In this document: positions 53,101 through 60,484 of the stretch, piece after piece
Layout of the letters: each line of letters begins with the position of its first letter
Numbering within the stretch: position 1 is the stretch's first letter
DNA from: Leptasterias polaris
Taxonomy: Eukaryota > Echinodermata > Asteroidea > Forcipulatida > Asteriidae
Direction: 5' to 3'
Assembly: GCA_037783415.1 (NCBI GenBank)
Contig: JAZGTN010000011.1
Location: 1,984,001 to 2,048,000, forward strand
DNA length: 64,000 nucleotides
Made by a program: the position numbers and the translations under genes
Notes under the pieces: generated by a model
Databases searched by the model: none
Told to the model about the DNA's origin: nothing
What the model saw: the letters and a program-made list of their open reading frames with translations, nothing else

Positions 53101-56100
53101 CTTTTTTACTGTATACATTTTTCTGATAAATTGCACTTGGTTAACCATAACCCAGGGCCCAATACCGTGCCATTGCTTGCCACAGCATATAGGGCTTACG
53201 GCGCCCTATACAGTGCTTGATTATATGATGGTCTGTATGTGCAGAATTCCGTAGTAAACGGCACCATGAAATATGGCCAATTCAATTCCTGTGACATTTG
53301 TTTGTATCCTGATAATATTGAGTAATGAGCTGGAATTGTGTCTACCTTTTGTTTCTGGGGATGAGATATTCCAGAGTTTTATCTGAATTCAGACTTTTTA
53401 AAGTCTGCCTGGTCATAACAAACATTCTGTTTTCTCCATATTAAATAAGTCAGGCTCTTTCATCTACTTCTCTAGCACTGAGGATACTGTTCCCAAAAAG
53501 CTCATTGAAATCTATAACTCCAGTGGTTATCAAAAGATGAAAATATCATCATTTAAATGTACCTCCTAAGATCTGGATCACAGTTTTTGACTCTTTTGTC
53601 AGCAATGAGTAAGTTGGAGTGTGCGCCATGGCAACTAAAGGTTGACTATTTTTACTTGAACCCAGGCTGGTTGACCATCGGTTTACTACTTTGGTCGACC
53701 ATTTTGAACCAGCCTCAGGATCATGGTTTCTTCCATGGTCCCGATAGCCTTGTTTCATGCTAACATGTGTATAGCGCAGAAGGGAACCAGTGACACTATA
53801 GCGAACTGAAGGCGGAAGGCAATTTTATATGTTGAATATTGTACCGATGGTTGACTAGACTTCCAAACGAGTCGTTCGAGTGAGTACGTCACTGTGCATG
53901 TACATTGCTACTCAGTTGTCAATCATGGGTCGTCTAAATGTGCGAACCTTGAACTTGCTCAATGACTCTCACTCTGTATTTCCTTTTAACCTCTTGTACT
54001 ACAGCTGAAGACGAGGAGGAACAAGATGATAGCAGCAAAGAGCCCGTCTTTGACAAGATGACCATGCCAGAGGTAGTCATCTCCTTGGAGGCCCCGGACG
54101 ACTTCCTCAAGAAGCGAGTCATGAACTTACCGGAGGGCCTGGTGGCCGGCACCCACAACAACGAGGAAGGCCTGATCCGTAGATTGACAGAGTTCCGGGC
54201 TGTGAATGAGGAGGACACCACTGTACTGAATTACTTTGATGAGCTGGAAATTCATCCGGAGCATGTGGGTAAGTGAAGAATTTGTGGAGCAATATCGTGC
54301 GCAATAAGAAACCACACAGTCCCTATACACTTCATGCTTCAGTCATCTTCTCCTGTTGACCCAATTCTAAAGATTTGGTCTCAGCTTTGAATCTATCAAG
54401 TGTCATAAAAAAACTAATGCCAAGTAAATTCTCACACGCAGATGTTACCAAGGAGGTAGATTCCAACAATGCCACTATTGTGGAGCAGATGATTAAGATC
54501 ATGGGGGAGCCTCGCAACTATGGCCCCACCCCGGAGGAGGTCGATGAGATGGAGCGCATTGAGACAGAAAAGAGAGTGAAGAAAGAGCAGGATGAGAAGG
54601 AAGAGAAAGAGAGGCAAGAGGCACAGGAGGTGGCACTCAGGGACCAACGGGAGAAGGAATGGGTGAGAAGATCATTTTTTGTAGTCTTGTTTTTAATTTA
54701 TATTTTACCCTGCCACTTATTTGTGATAAGCAATGTATACACAGAACTTTGCACAGTCTTGCGGAATCAATCCATAACATACTTGAGTGGGATTTGAAGG
54801 GAAACATTTCTCAAAATAGTTCAGTACTCACAATTTTTCAGGTTATTTTCTTATAGTACTTTTCTCGAAAATTTGATGAATGGATTAAATGAAAACCAAT
54901 GGATGAAAGGACCATCATGTTTATTGTTTTTCCTTCCCTTCTTCCGTCCAGGCTGAGAGACTAGACGAGGTGAAACGTCAAGAGACCGAGCTTCTTGAGA
55001 ATCAATCCATCCCACTACGTAACTACCTGATGAAACACGTCATGCCCTCACTGACCCAAGGCTTGATAGAATGCTGTAAAGTCAGACCTGATGATGCCAT
55101 TGACTACCTGGTAAGCTCATTCAGGCCTAGAAGTTCCTCTTTGAGAGGCCATTTTCATTTTGCAAAGGGCACTTGCATTGGAATATCTTAAAGACTATGG
55201 GAAACTTTTGTAGGGGCACCAAGGCCAAGACCAGGGCAACAGAGGCCGTGGTGCGATTCCAGGCCTGGTCATTGACTTTCTTGAGGTCTGTAAACCAAAA
55301 TCTATTTTGGATGTGCCGTAATGGTTTAGTGTATTGGACCAACAAGAGTGACAGATTTTGATTACGGTTTCCAAAATGCGCCCAAGTTAGAAAGTTATGA
55401 TACATGATATCAATTTTGGGTTGAACAAAGAAAAATTAACTAGTACTTTTAACAATGTGACCTCCGGATTAACGTTCCTGGTGCTCTAACAACTGAGCTA
55501 TCTATCCCTATGTTAGTGGTCTCCCTGTTTTGTTAATACATCTTTGTCTGGGGTGCCAGTCAGAAGCCATTCAACCTGTAACTGCCATTATGGCCAGGGA
55601 TCACAAGAGGAATCACCTTAAGGGGATGATTGATATAGACGGCAATTTGTTAGATCTAGAATTCACTGATTAGAAACAGGCCGTGATATTGATCAAGATT
55701 GCAAATCCAAGATTACAAATCCAAGATTATCTACTTACAGTTGGTGCTGGTTCATAAACTTTGCATATATTATATTTTTATCTTGTTTTGTCTTTGGCTA
55801 GACTGGGTGTGTGGTGGACATATGGATTTTATTTTAAAGCCTTGTGCATTGTTTCTTGTTCAATATTTGTATCTGCCTTTTGTAACTTTTTAACTTGTTC
55901 TTTGTAGTGTTTTTAAACTTGTGCGAGCAATGTTATTTCTTCTTTTTGGAGAGTAATGAAGTTTCTTATGTCTTTATGTCATTGTCTCAAACTTTGACAA
56001 GAGTTTGTTCATCATGCTTTTTCTTTTTGTGCTTTCCACCATTTATAACTGAATCTTTGTTCATTACTGTTTTGTTTTTGTTTCCACAGGCAGAGTATCT

Positions 56101-56128
56101 TTTCCGGAATAATCCGCAAGTGGATTAG
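26164..56128 (+). CDS. AK7: Adenylate kinase 7 (complete, 17 coding exons)
   Basis: Coding exons: 26164-26259, 28370-28546, 28750-28858, 31640-31734, 32748-32858, 33879-33962, 43180-43268, 44093-44183, 44716-44793, 45632-45781, 46398-46526, 51642-51753, 52339-52467, 54005-54268, 54442-54662, 54952-55110, 56090-56128. All borders are AG/GT and phases agree. The total is 2133 bases, 710 aa plus stop; human AK7 is 723 aa. Residues about 16-300 match the Rossmann-like N-terminal region of AK7 ([33 protein letters not shown]). The adenylate kinase domain has P-loop GPPAVGKT (368-375) and LDGFPKT (468-474), the Lys where classical kinases have Arg, as in human AK7. A charged helical stretch (about 600-660) precedes a Dpy-30 motif (about 656-708; [13 protein letters not shown]). 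The enzyme interconverts 2 ADP with ATP plus AMP in motile cilia and sperm flagella; human defects cause ciliary dyskinesia or flagellar malformation. The introns hold tandem arrays and a retrotransposon. Confidence 0.97.
26260..28369. other. AK7 intron 1
   Basis: 2.1 kb. The centre is a 1.06-kb foldback element (26514-27572). After it, 27720-28330 has CpG-rich unique-looking sequence, C and G tracts (near 28040 and 28170) and no recognisable exon. Confidence 0.7.
26514..27572. mobile_element. Long-TIR foldback element (1.06 kb)
   Basis: The left arm begins GACCCAGTAACTGGGGCGCT, and the right arm ends with its exact reverse complement. The arms run about 370 bases with few differences (26514 to about 26897, and about 27206-27572), leaving a unique middle of about 300 bases. 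TA flanks both sides (26512-26513 and 27573-27574), which fits a Tc1/mariner-type TA target. Separately, ACTCCCTAG occurs at 26492-26500 and 27575-27583; if that is the real target duplication, the element starts at 26501 and is Mutator-like. The open frame 26651-27016 is mostly arm sequence and codes nothing recognisable. Confidence 0.8.
28859..31639. other. AK7 intron 3
   Basis: 2.8 kb, of which 1.86 kb is a 39-bp tandem array (29061-30920). The rest (28860-29060 and 30921-31639) is non-coding with no element I can name. Confidence 0.85.
29061..30920. repeat. 39-bp tandem array, about 47.7 copies, highly homogeneous
   Basis: The unit is 39 bases (AAAGGATCTCATAGATTGCA, then TTGAGATCTCATAGATCTC). 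I see no variant base across the array except at its right edge. Each unit contains ATCTCATAGAT twice, so it is a dimer of two diverged halves of about 19-20 bases. It also contains TTGAGATCT-CAT-AGATCTCAA, a 9-bp stem with a 3-base loop. Because 39 is divisible by 3, the minus strand stays open as a 13-residue repeat ([13 protein letters not shown]) for 629 codons. The array is intronic and antisense to AK7, with no promoter or coding context, so I do not call a gene. Confidence 0.97.
31735..32747. other. AK7 intron 4
   Basis: About 1.0 kb. It carries the second copy of the palindromic MITE at 32113-32395. The remainder is AT-rich with no recognisable element. Confidence 0.75.
32113..32395. 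mobile_element. Palindromic MITE, copy B (opposite orientation to copy A)
   Basis: It begins TTTGGTTTGCTTTAACACCA and ends GGTGTTACCGCAAACCAAA followed by TACCTCACCATGCAATGCCT. Its inverted arms share ATCTACTTGCTAGGTAGATT, TGTTCTTTGAGAACTTGTCT and ATTCTACTGCCGCGGAGTAG. The arms are nearly complete, so the RNA or single strand could form one long hairpin. It is the same family as 4915-5205. Confidence 0.85.
32859..33878. other. AK7 intron 5
   Basis: 1.02 kb, of which about 0.6 kb is a 55-bp tandem array (32956-33568). The rest is non-coding. Confidence 0.85.
32956..33568. repeat. 55-bp tandem array, about 11 copies
   Basis: The unit is 55 bases, starting CACTAACCCCTCAGCCTCGC and containing ACCATGGGCAGCACGCTG and ATTGATGCCTCTCGT. 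Copies differ by single bases: the first has CATGCGC, one has CCTTGC, one has CTCACTACC and two have ACCCATCAG. It is more GC-rich than the surrounding intron. Confidence 0.95.
34105..34849 (-). repeat. 3' LTR of the gypsy element
   Basis: 745 bases. I found no difference from the other LTR when reading them side by side. It contains an internal direct repeat of 58 bases (34195-34252 and 34679-34736; CTGTTGACGAAGAGAAACAT...). A 91-codon open frame at 34275-34550 is present in both LTRs, shows no family motif and is not called a gene. Confidence 0.95.
34850..34863 (-). other. Polypurine tract of the gypsy element
   Basis: On the minus strand GAAAGGGAGAACAA directly precedes the 3' LTR, the place and composition expected for the plus-strand priming site. 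Confidence 0.75.
35107..39795 (-). CDS. pol: Gypsy pol polyprotein (protease, RT, RNase H, integrase)
   Basis: An open frame of 1562 codons. Approximate residues: aspartic protease with IDSGS (78); reverse transcriptase with [24 protein letters not shown] and catalytic YLDDIIVF (553); RNase H with [10 protein letters not shown] (718) and TDNNPL. Integrase follows, with zinc motif HNDLGH...CEQCKRC (995-1030), the catalytic core with [11 protein letters not shown] (about 1120) and [14 protein letters not shown], and a GPY/F-like [10 protein letters not shown] segment (about 1298). The last 230 or so residues are Ser/Glu-rich with repeated SPSKED. The frame lies -1 to gag and overlaps it by 121 bases. 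No ATG sits at its 5' edge in a useful place, so pol is probably made by -1 frameshifting; its first residues in the overlap are not authentic. Pol is larger than average because of the C-terminal tail; no chromodomain was seen. Confidence 0.96.
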   Translation of the reverse strand: MPQMWTRWTHSQRLSQHAVKLPMPTAEGQAVRGPEIPSPIDNKSAKSLHSHTIPNYQQLIGPNNEDIVDINGKNFTALIDSGSQITSITEDLWKTHPSLQNLVLSEVNVSIEGASGQKVPYLGVVPISISIMGVTYTDVPAFVVSTDSYRKNVPVLIGTNVIRASRNDQCRARGQNYLQEVGGESNAWQTAYINTTDIDLGDPQGKIGYAKYVGRFPRVIPPGKEVDVICEAPPNPNGHTYTAIVEGFPQNLSYLRVGNIVADVDQNRRIPVRLCNITAKPITLRRNCKLAQVSSIIHVEYESPLMQQTHPEDRRDISNSADSLHPIKLQQPTVGRSRNVTASEDFANIPSLDLSYAKLDNDKQREQLADLLHKHADVFSVNSLDYGCTSTIKHTIPLIDTQPFRLPHRRIPPMQYQAVREHLKCMEESGAIRRSCSPYASPMVIVHKKDGSLRICIDYRQLNNRTVRDAFPLPRIEEALDALGNATFFTTLDLTSGYWQVEVEECDKAKTAFTTPMGLYECNRMPFGLQNAPATFQRLMLSCLGDKNYSTVLLYLDDIIVFSSTFEEHLERLDQVFSCLRQHGLKVKPSKCHLLQQEVKYLGHIVSAKGISADPEKISQVSGWQTPSNRKELQRFLGFTGYYRRFIKGYSDIVSPLYKLTSGEPRRKKRGTKIKKKHNPPPPFIWTTQHQQAMDTLTFHLTSAPILAYADFTTPFILQTDASGVGLGAVLSQIQNGTERVIAYVSRGLNPAESRYPAHKLEFLAMKWAVTDKLRDYLLGNSFTVLTDNNPLIYVTSSAKLDATGQRWVAALSQFNFTIKYRPGKNNTAADALSRKPQSDMTRSSIEFQREAVTIPADSVQAICDGYPSTSQPFLESCNTVHCEVITRQAAKTTTKLQNTIEEGLPRVSKQEIAIAQRDDPVISRVLFFVDQNLRPTKTERVRESPECSIYFRQWERLIIQDNILYRQRKTPDGKTILQLILPRQFQALAMTSLHNDLGHLGFERTIDMIRSRFFWPKMAEEVKKWCEQCKRCCLRKTRPSKTTRVPLVSIITTEPLELVCIDFLKLEKSKGGFENILVITDHFTKYAQAHPTRDQKALTVAKILWEDFIQHYGFPVRIHADQGRNFESNLIKELCKVCGVKKSRTTPYHPQGNGQTERFNHTLLNMLGTLETNQKQDWKQHVGAMTHAYNATRHESTGYAPFLLMFGRHPNLPIDLMFGLNPSDNEEPPSYDDFVTKLRENLQSAYKIANEVTEKSKSKQKRLYDRNTTEASLRQGDRVLVQHKHKVGTQKLADRWEPHPYVVVSKQPNLPVYVVCSLNDGKERTLHRNLITPCMFLPVEMQSHSEDDAVKETSPSKEDDAGQEKSPSKEDSAVEVGKPASPNGDRQITEEHISSDEEVDISFIPVIMQPNNTRNSHSELQSVDVSETSINYLLPELSTTQTTSMDSTLKSSSKSSKENLPSVSSLDHPSPETEISTDTETTKEELELPLRQSIRLRKPVERLKYDYLGQTKLHRIRDEDEVKQLQSKLLAGKKLLAKWKSPRMTARRKMASMRFFLQEHS
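39675..41102 (-). CDS. gag: Gypsy Gag with CCHC zinc knuckle
   Basis: 475 codons from the ATG at 41102 ([11 protein letters not shown], with A at -3 and G at +4). The frame also stays open further upstream but without an ATG. The N-terminal 180 residues are rich in Ser, Thr, Pro and Arg. A capsid-like helical region follows ([18 protein letters not shown]..., about 195-340). Near the end is a nucleocapsid zinc knuckle, [14 protein letters not shown] (C-x2-C-x4-H-x4-C). Gag packages the element RNA. The stop codon lies inside the pol overlap. Confidence 0.93.
   Translation of the reverse strand: MATSRKQPTDELLYQSPTSTRWHPSTRNRTLSTPVDSRHPRQTSRQPTTLPNPPPLADDRTTSERFLSDLDTMERRLRSRNLLPPELQREKQTHNTSRPATRRSISPSLYRGTPPPRQHHHSVSIQNPYYPSIPSQSHRSISSLAAKNHRSTSTPTQNYPSTPNPVHLMPSHQVKRVPIYTGCEGSTIEIEDWVRDTRYLIETTAIPTEMQFSTIVRYLGGAARKLVLNLPPDQQTINFAFAELKAQFGDSLMSGDPLAEFYERVRLQKESPGIYAVELEATLRTVEERMNKTQPWPNRNKMLTQQFMRGVRNEKITNRLAPMKPREMSFRELQIELRQIERESRMGSTMTTDTTKALSQPQYARPTYQSAPPKQTKAAATQEAQRTPLNSSNDEVLQNLILTVQKLTEKVDQMSTMPTHNQHRRQEYQASNRQITCHKCGQDGHIARGCRNMPSNYQCPRPKGKPSEAQKYLAQ
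41103..41995 (-). other. Leader and primer-binding region of the gypsy element
   Basis: About 0.9 kb between the 5' LTR and gag. On the minus strand the first bases after the LTR are A then TGGTGGAAGATCCGATTT. The TGG start is what a tRNA-primer binding site should have. I could not assign the tRNA. Short open frames here (41594-42000 region) have no recognised motif. Confidence 0.6.
41996..42740 (-). repeat. 5' LTR of the gypsy element
   Basis: 745 bases, the same length and apparently the same sequence as 34105-34849, and it holds the same 58-base internal duplication. It should carry the promoter for the minus-strand element transcript. Confidence 0.95.
43269..44092. other. AK7 intron 7
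   Basis: 0.8 kb, non-coding. It has a GAATTTTCGAGAGCGAAGCG segment near 43898 that resembles dispersed repeat words, but no boundaries are clear. Confidence 0.5.
44898..45072 (+). repeat. 22-bp tandem array, about 8 copies
   Basis: The unit is CATGGCCCCTGTTGCCCCTA plus GT, with variants GCCCATAGT and CCTTGATGCCCC. The words match the interior of the dispersed 'AGGCCT' repeat (TGCCCCTAGTCATT at 12180), so the array grew inside a copy of that repeat, whose CAGGCCTAGAATTACATGGA end is at 44867. Confidence 0.85.
45339..45500. mobile_element. Short inverted-repeat element with GAGCTGCCAA ends
   Basis: The left end ACAGAGCTGCCAATACT and the right end AAATGTTGGCAGCAAC are loosely inverted. The interior repeats TCCCTGATT, TCCCTGGAAAT and TCTCCCCGACT. 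It may be a decayed relative of the GCAGAGATGCCAACAT element at 18162-19226. Confidence 0.4.
45782..46397. other. AK7 intron 10
   Basis: 0.6 kb, non-coding. The short open frames have no family signature. No repeat was recognised. Confidence 0.6.
46946..47085 (-). mobile_element. tRNA-derived SINE copy, minus strand
   Basis: On the minus strand it has GTGGGTTCCAATCCTGTTTG (B box GGTTCCAATCC), then TTGTATCCTTGAGCATGACC and CGCTTCTCTTCACCCAGAGC. These match the core of the SINE at 5938-6568 (TTGCTTCTCTTCACCCAGGG). The head is partial and the 3' end stops at a MITE fragment. Confidence 0.75.
47096..51189. repeat. 52-bp tandem array, about 78 copies (4.1 kb)
   Basis: The unit is 52 bases: TTTACCATGTCTCTTTACTG, TCACCATGTTACAGAGTCAT, AGATTCTATAAC. 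From 47290 there are 75 copies in perfect register. Just before them are one 52-base copy and two 71-base copies that carry 19 extra bases (TTTGGATTGATTACTTTCC). Base 19 of the unit is C instead of T in 13 of the 75 copies; other variants are rare (one TCTTTTTAC near 50055 and one TATATTC near 50761). GTCATAGA-T-TCTATAAC is an inverted repeat with one mismatch. It has no long open frame because 52 is not divisible by 3. Confidence 0.97.
51259..51614. mobile_element. MITE with AGGGTGTGTACAACATTGG ends (TTAA-flanked)
   Basis: The ends read GTTTAAAGGGTGTGTACAAC and, inverted, GTTGTACACACCCTTTAAAC, a TIR of about 26 bases with no mismatch seen. TTAA lies at both borders (51261-51264 and 51610-51613), consistent with a piggyBac-type target. 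It is non-coding and about 0.36 kb. Confidence 0.8.
51754..52338. other. AK7 intron 12
   Basis: 0.59 kb, no element recognised. A non-coding intron interrupts the acidic linker region of the kinase domain. Confidence 0.6.
52468..54004. other. AK7 intron 13
   Basis: 1.5 kb. It begins with a CCCGAGGTAATCC / CCCGAGGCAAAGCCGAG segment (52550-52600) of a type seen in dispersed repeats. The rest is unassigned. Short open frames on both strands at 53549-53763 are partly shadows of each other and show no motif. Confidence 0.5.
55111..56089. other. AK7 intron 16
   Basis: 0.98 kb. An 'AGGCCT' family copy lies at 55123-55265 (CAGGCCTAGAAGTTCC ... GATTCCAGGCCTGG), and the acceptor side is T-rich. No other element was recognised. 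Confidence 0.65.
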
Positions 56129-57760
56129 TTTTATTCCCTCTCGTGGCTTTCTCAAAATACGATGGACACATTTCCTGAAGCAGAAGAGCCAGAGCAGTTT
56201 CCGTGGTTTCAGTTGAGCTTTTACCCAAATCCTTGGTTGGTTTATTTCCTCGATTATAGGAGTCATTCTGTGTTACAAAAAATGTGCCCAACCACCGTTT
56301 AGCAGCCTTATTGAATTTGCATTGAGTCAAGGAAAATGGTTCTTTGGTAACGTAGATGCAAATTTGAAACTATAAACAAAAGATTGAATTGTTCAGGAGC
56401 ATTCAGTTAATAAGAAACTGCTCTGTTGGCTTTACATCATGTTGTTTAAGTTGAAACAATACTGCAAAACTTCATGTGTTTTGTGTTTTTCAAGAACCAA
56501 CTAAGGATTTGAAGTAGCGTTCTTCATTAAAGGTAGGGTCATATACTGGGGTAATGACCCCGAACAAGTTGTGTTATTTTTATCTGAAAGCCTACTTGTT
56601 ATAATGATGGTTATAGTAGTAAGCAGCCTACAAAATTCCCCTGTTGATTAGAAAACAATAAAATTATGTCGGGAAAATGTGAATCTCCAAATATCGCCTT
56701 CTGGATGGATTCAACGTTCTTGATGAAAATACTGGGACAGACTTTTGCTGTTTTCTCAACAATTGGACTCTGTATTCAGCTGAAACTTTCACAGGTTACT
56801 TTTATTGTATCTTTATTGATAATTTGGCCTGTAAGTGAGCAATATGGTGACAGAAACCAATCTATGATCCTACCTTCAACAGTGGTCCATATTATAGGCA
56901 AATGCTTGTAAAAACACGCAAGGACCAGTCAGAAGTCTCTCTGGCTTGTTCAATATTGAAAAGCACCCTTGTATAATATGAGCTATGGACCAGTGAGAAG
57001 CTGGCAAACAAGTGACAAGTAAAGTTGTCCCGCTGGCTAATCACTGAAAACATTCAGGGCAAACCCTGCTGAGCATATTCCTTCCATGTTTATTAAATTT
57101 TACCGTTCATTCAAAATCTGCCATGAGGAACAGACCCGAGTGGTTTTAGCCAATGGGGACAGTTTTCTCTCTGTGCTTTGTTTCAAGGTTAAAGCTTGAA
57201 TTGTAAATACAATGTATAATTTTCATAGTTTAGTTTTTCTCTTTATCCGCTGTAGACAAGGAGACTGTAGAAGACAATTATTTCAATGCAAAACTTCCTT
57301 TCTGCATTAAAACACCATCAGATTTATACATGTCTACAAAATTCTGGTACTTGTTCGCCATTTTTATTTATTAATTATATGTGGTCTTTTTAAGGGGTTA
57401 TAAATAGTATTTTATATGCTGTTAAATAGATTTACTATTAAGTCATTTTGCAGTTTCCGTCCAGTGATTCCTTGATTTCTTCCAACTTATTGATGATATT
57501 TGGATAAATTTTGTATAATTGAGAACTGATCACTTACATTCTAATCAAATTGCTGCTTGGGTATGATAAAATATTAATAAAATGAAAATGAAAATGTGTG
57601 TTTAGCAGGCATATTTGGTGCTTTTTATGCACAACACCGTCCAATTGGTTTTCAAAGAGATGCATTAATCTATTACTGTATTATTATTCAAATTTGTATT
57701 TCTGTTATATTTGTTTCTAATATAAATAAACTTTCCAACTTCCTCTGAAATCTAAAAGTC
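56129..57760 (+). other. AK7 3' UTR and downstream flank
   Basis: Non-coding. A TTAAAGG-type MITE occupies about 56527-56878. Candidate poly(A) signals AATAAA occur at about 57574-57579 and 57724-57729. I cannot tell which one is used, or whether the transcript ends before the MITE. Confidence 0.5.
56527..56878. mobile_element. TTAAAGGTAGGGTCA MITE, longer copy
   Basis: It begins TTAAAGGTAGGGTCATATAC and ends CTATGATCCTACCTTCAA. Compared with 15881-16151 it shares ATGACCCC, ATCTGAAAGC, ACTTGTTATAA, TTATTGTATCTTT and GATAATTTG. It is about 80 bases longer in the middle, so one copy is a deletion derivative. Confidence 0.75.
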
Positions 57761-60035
57761 TGAGGTATTTATGTAATTGAATTTTGTGTTTTGTTATAAA
57801 CCCTTTGACATTTTTTGGGGGGGGGGGGGGGGGGTTCCCTCAGTTAGTTACCCACCTTGACTACCCTGAATCTATTGCACGGCTTATTTTGCTGGAGTTT
57901 TAAAGGCAGGGTATACTTTTGGTAATTACTCTGCATGTTAATGACCATAAATACTTACTTGATAGTTAGGAGCACTGAAGAGCTGTTAATATTATAAAAC
58001 ATTGTGAGAAACGACTTCCATTGAAGTAATGTAGTTTTAGAGAAAGAGGTAATTTCACCCCCAAAAATTCAATCTGAGAAAGGAAAGCACACAATTCTAT
58101 GCAACAAGGTTATTTTTTTTTCTCTCATTATTTTCTTGCACCTTTGGTGACCAATTTAGCCCAAATTTTCATAGGTTTGTTAATGTATGCATATGTTGGG
58201 ATACACCAAGTGAGGATACTGGTCTTTGACAAAAAAGTATACACTGCCTTGAAGGTTACAGTACAACTCAAATATACTGACATGCAGCTACTGTCTGCCA
58301 ACATTCCATTTTGGAATTGCTTCTAAAGATATGCTGTGCATCTTGCATGCGTGCGTTGCCTCAAATGAACACAGCAAATTAACACAGTAGGAATCCGACT
58401 CTGATAATGGAATAACAAGGTTAATCAAGGGTGATGTAGTAAGACGAATTGGGTCAATGGGAGACATTTGAGATGATAGGCATCCCACTAACCGGTCCTT
58501 TTTGATTGCTCACAGTGACAACAATGGAAAATTTAGCCAAAGGGTGTCTGGGTGTCTTTTGGACACCCTGTTTTATCTGTCATTTACATGTAAATGTATT
58601 GTAAGATCCCATTTTGGACACCCAGTTCTCAAATTTCCAGCAAATTTTGACACCCTTCTACTGAATCCTGGCTCAAACCTTGACTGCCATGATGTACTGT
58701 AGGATTCGGCTGGGTTTAATGTTCCAAGTTTTGTACCCTGGGAATTGAAACTAAGGAATCTAAGACCACCCAAATCAAACAAATCCACAACACACAAAAA
58801 AACAGCCTGGTCGCAACTTTTTAAAAAATGACATGAGTACACATTTTTATTTCTCATATTTTAAACCATCCCCTTTTCTATACAAACATCGTACTGATAA
58901 AATGTAACATTAAGCTCCACTTCATTATATTTACAAGGTTCAACATAAAATATACACAAATATATATATATAAAAAAATCCATACAAAGAAACGACTCTA
59001 ACTAGCACAGTAGTTTTGAGGGAGCTCTGTATATAAACTTTGTTTATCAATCTACCACCATAGTACAACACTTTAATCTCTGATACATTAACGTACTGCT
59101 AATTTGATCAATTCTACCACCGTTAAGACGATAGGCGATATAACATGTCCTTTCGTAGTGACTGAACATGACAGAACCAAAACAAAAAAGGGATAAATAA
59201 AACACATCACAATAATAGTTGGTCAAGCACACAACAATCGCCAGTGTTACTTTGATTTCCCTGCCCAGCCTCTTAAATGCCCTTTTTTATAACTCAATGC
59301 CTCAAGAACTGTTAAGGCCGTGTCACACACGGTGATTTTGTCAGGCAACTTCGAGGCAACCAACTGCACTGATTGCACAAGGAACTTGCCGGCAGCACAA
59401 GAGACATTCTTTTAGCTGTAACTCATTATCCCCAAGAAAATAATGTGAAAACTGAAATGCGAATGAATTGTTCTATCAGAGATTGCCTGGAAATGGTTGC
59501 CTGTAAATTGCCTCATGTGACACGGTCTTTGCTCTAAAACGCAAAGACCCTTGCCAGTTCAATTTCATCACACCACAAAGCATGACAACTTACTGAGAGT
59601 ACAACCAAATAGTTATGGCTAAGCATGTAAGAAGTTATCCGTACAGAAATGTGACTTTAAAGAACCTTTAAATAAGGAACAGGCACCCAGTTCCAGGCAA
59701 TCTCCAAGGAGGAAATTCATTCACATTTCAGTTTTCTCTTTATTTTTAGGGGGGGACAGTGAGTTACAACTAAAAGAATGTATCTTGTGCAGCCGAAGTG
59801 TTTATTGTGCATAAAGTGAAATGGTTGCCTCCAAATTGCCCTGTGTGACATCGCCTTTTAGAAAATAACATCACCAATGTCTGCACCACTTTGGGGGTTC
59901 GGTGTACCACAGTAGCAATCCCATGCACACATGAATTGTACAAAAAGTGAGTTGGCTCCACTAATCCATACCTGTTGGATAATTTAAACCCCTGGATGAA
60001 AGACAGGGAAACTGTTAGATGCATCTGCACAGAGT
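57761..60035. other. Repeat-rich non-coding DNA downstream of AK7
   Basis: It contains a G tract near 57818, a TTTAAAGGCAGGGTATACTT fragment of a TTAA-flanked element (about 57898-58075), an inverted-repeat element with GCCGTGTCACAC ends (59324-59527) and a possible relative (59690-59860). The AT-rich stretch at 58850-59040 with many TTTATT words could be the 3' UTR of a minus-strand gene. I see no exon I can defend in this span. Confidence 0.45.
59324..59527. mobile_element. Inverted-repeat element with GCCGTGTCACAC ends
   Basis: The left end AAGGCCGTGTCACACACGGT and the right end CTCATGTGACACGGTCTTTG are inverted. Both sides carry inner GGCAACTTCGAGGCAACC / GGTTGCCTGTAAATTGCCT words. It is about 0.2 kb and non-coding. 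Confidence 0.65.
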
Positions 60036-60039
60036 TCTT

Positions 60040-60110
60040 TTAAGAGTTTTTGCTTTCACTGTCTGCTTTGAGTGGCTCATCAGCCACGCCAGTGGAGGTC
60101 TGCTTTCTTC
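60040..60110 (-). CDS. Possible terminal exon of an unidentified minus-strand gene
   Basis: On the minus strand a TAG acceptor (60113-60111) with a modest pyrimidine context is followed by 71 open bases ending in TAA. They encode RKQTSTGVADEPLKADSESK plus NS. The composition is plausible for a hydrophilic protein tail and looks less random than its surroundings. I cannot identify a family, and no upstream exon was found before the window ends. This is a weak call that could equally be chance. Confidence 0.2.
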
Positions 60111-60140
60111 CTAAACATAACAAGCACCAGTTAGCATCAG

Positions 60141-60287
60141 AACCCAGTTTCATAGAACTGCTTAAGCACAAAACACTAGCTCAGCACAACAACAGCATCT
60201 GTGACTGGTATTCTGCTTATTGTTGCTTAGCACAATTTTTTCAAGCAATACTTTCTGTTAAAGCAGCTTTATGAAATTGGGCCCTGG
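60141..60287. repeat. MITE of the GGGCCCAATTTCAT type, short copy
   Basis: It begins ACCCAGTTTCATAGAACTGC and ends AGCAGCTTTATGAAATTGGG then CCC. It lacks part of the middle present in the copy at 9214-9422. Confidence 0.75.
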
Positions 60288-60484
60288 ACATGGCAGGATG
60301 GTGGTTGATCACTATGCCTGCTACACAGCCAGAAATCTCAATACCAACAATCTTGTCATAGATATTGCAGTACTTTGGAATTGGGCCATGGACATGACAG
60401 GATGGTGGTTGATCACTATGCCTGCTACACAGCCAGAAATCTCAATACCAACAATCTTGTCATAGATATTGCAGTACTTTGCGC
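60277..60484 (+). repeat. 104-bp tandem duplication (two copies)
   Basis: Two adjacent copies, offset 104 bases, share ACATGGCAGGATGGTGGTTG / ACATGACAGGATGGTGGTTG, GATCACTATGCCTGCTACAC and CATAGATATTGCAGTACTTT. They differ at only a few bases, so the duplication is recent. It starts at the right end of the MITE. Confidence 0.9.
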
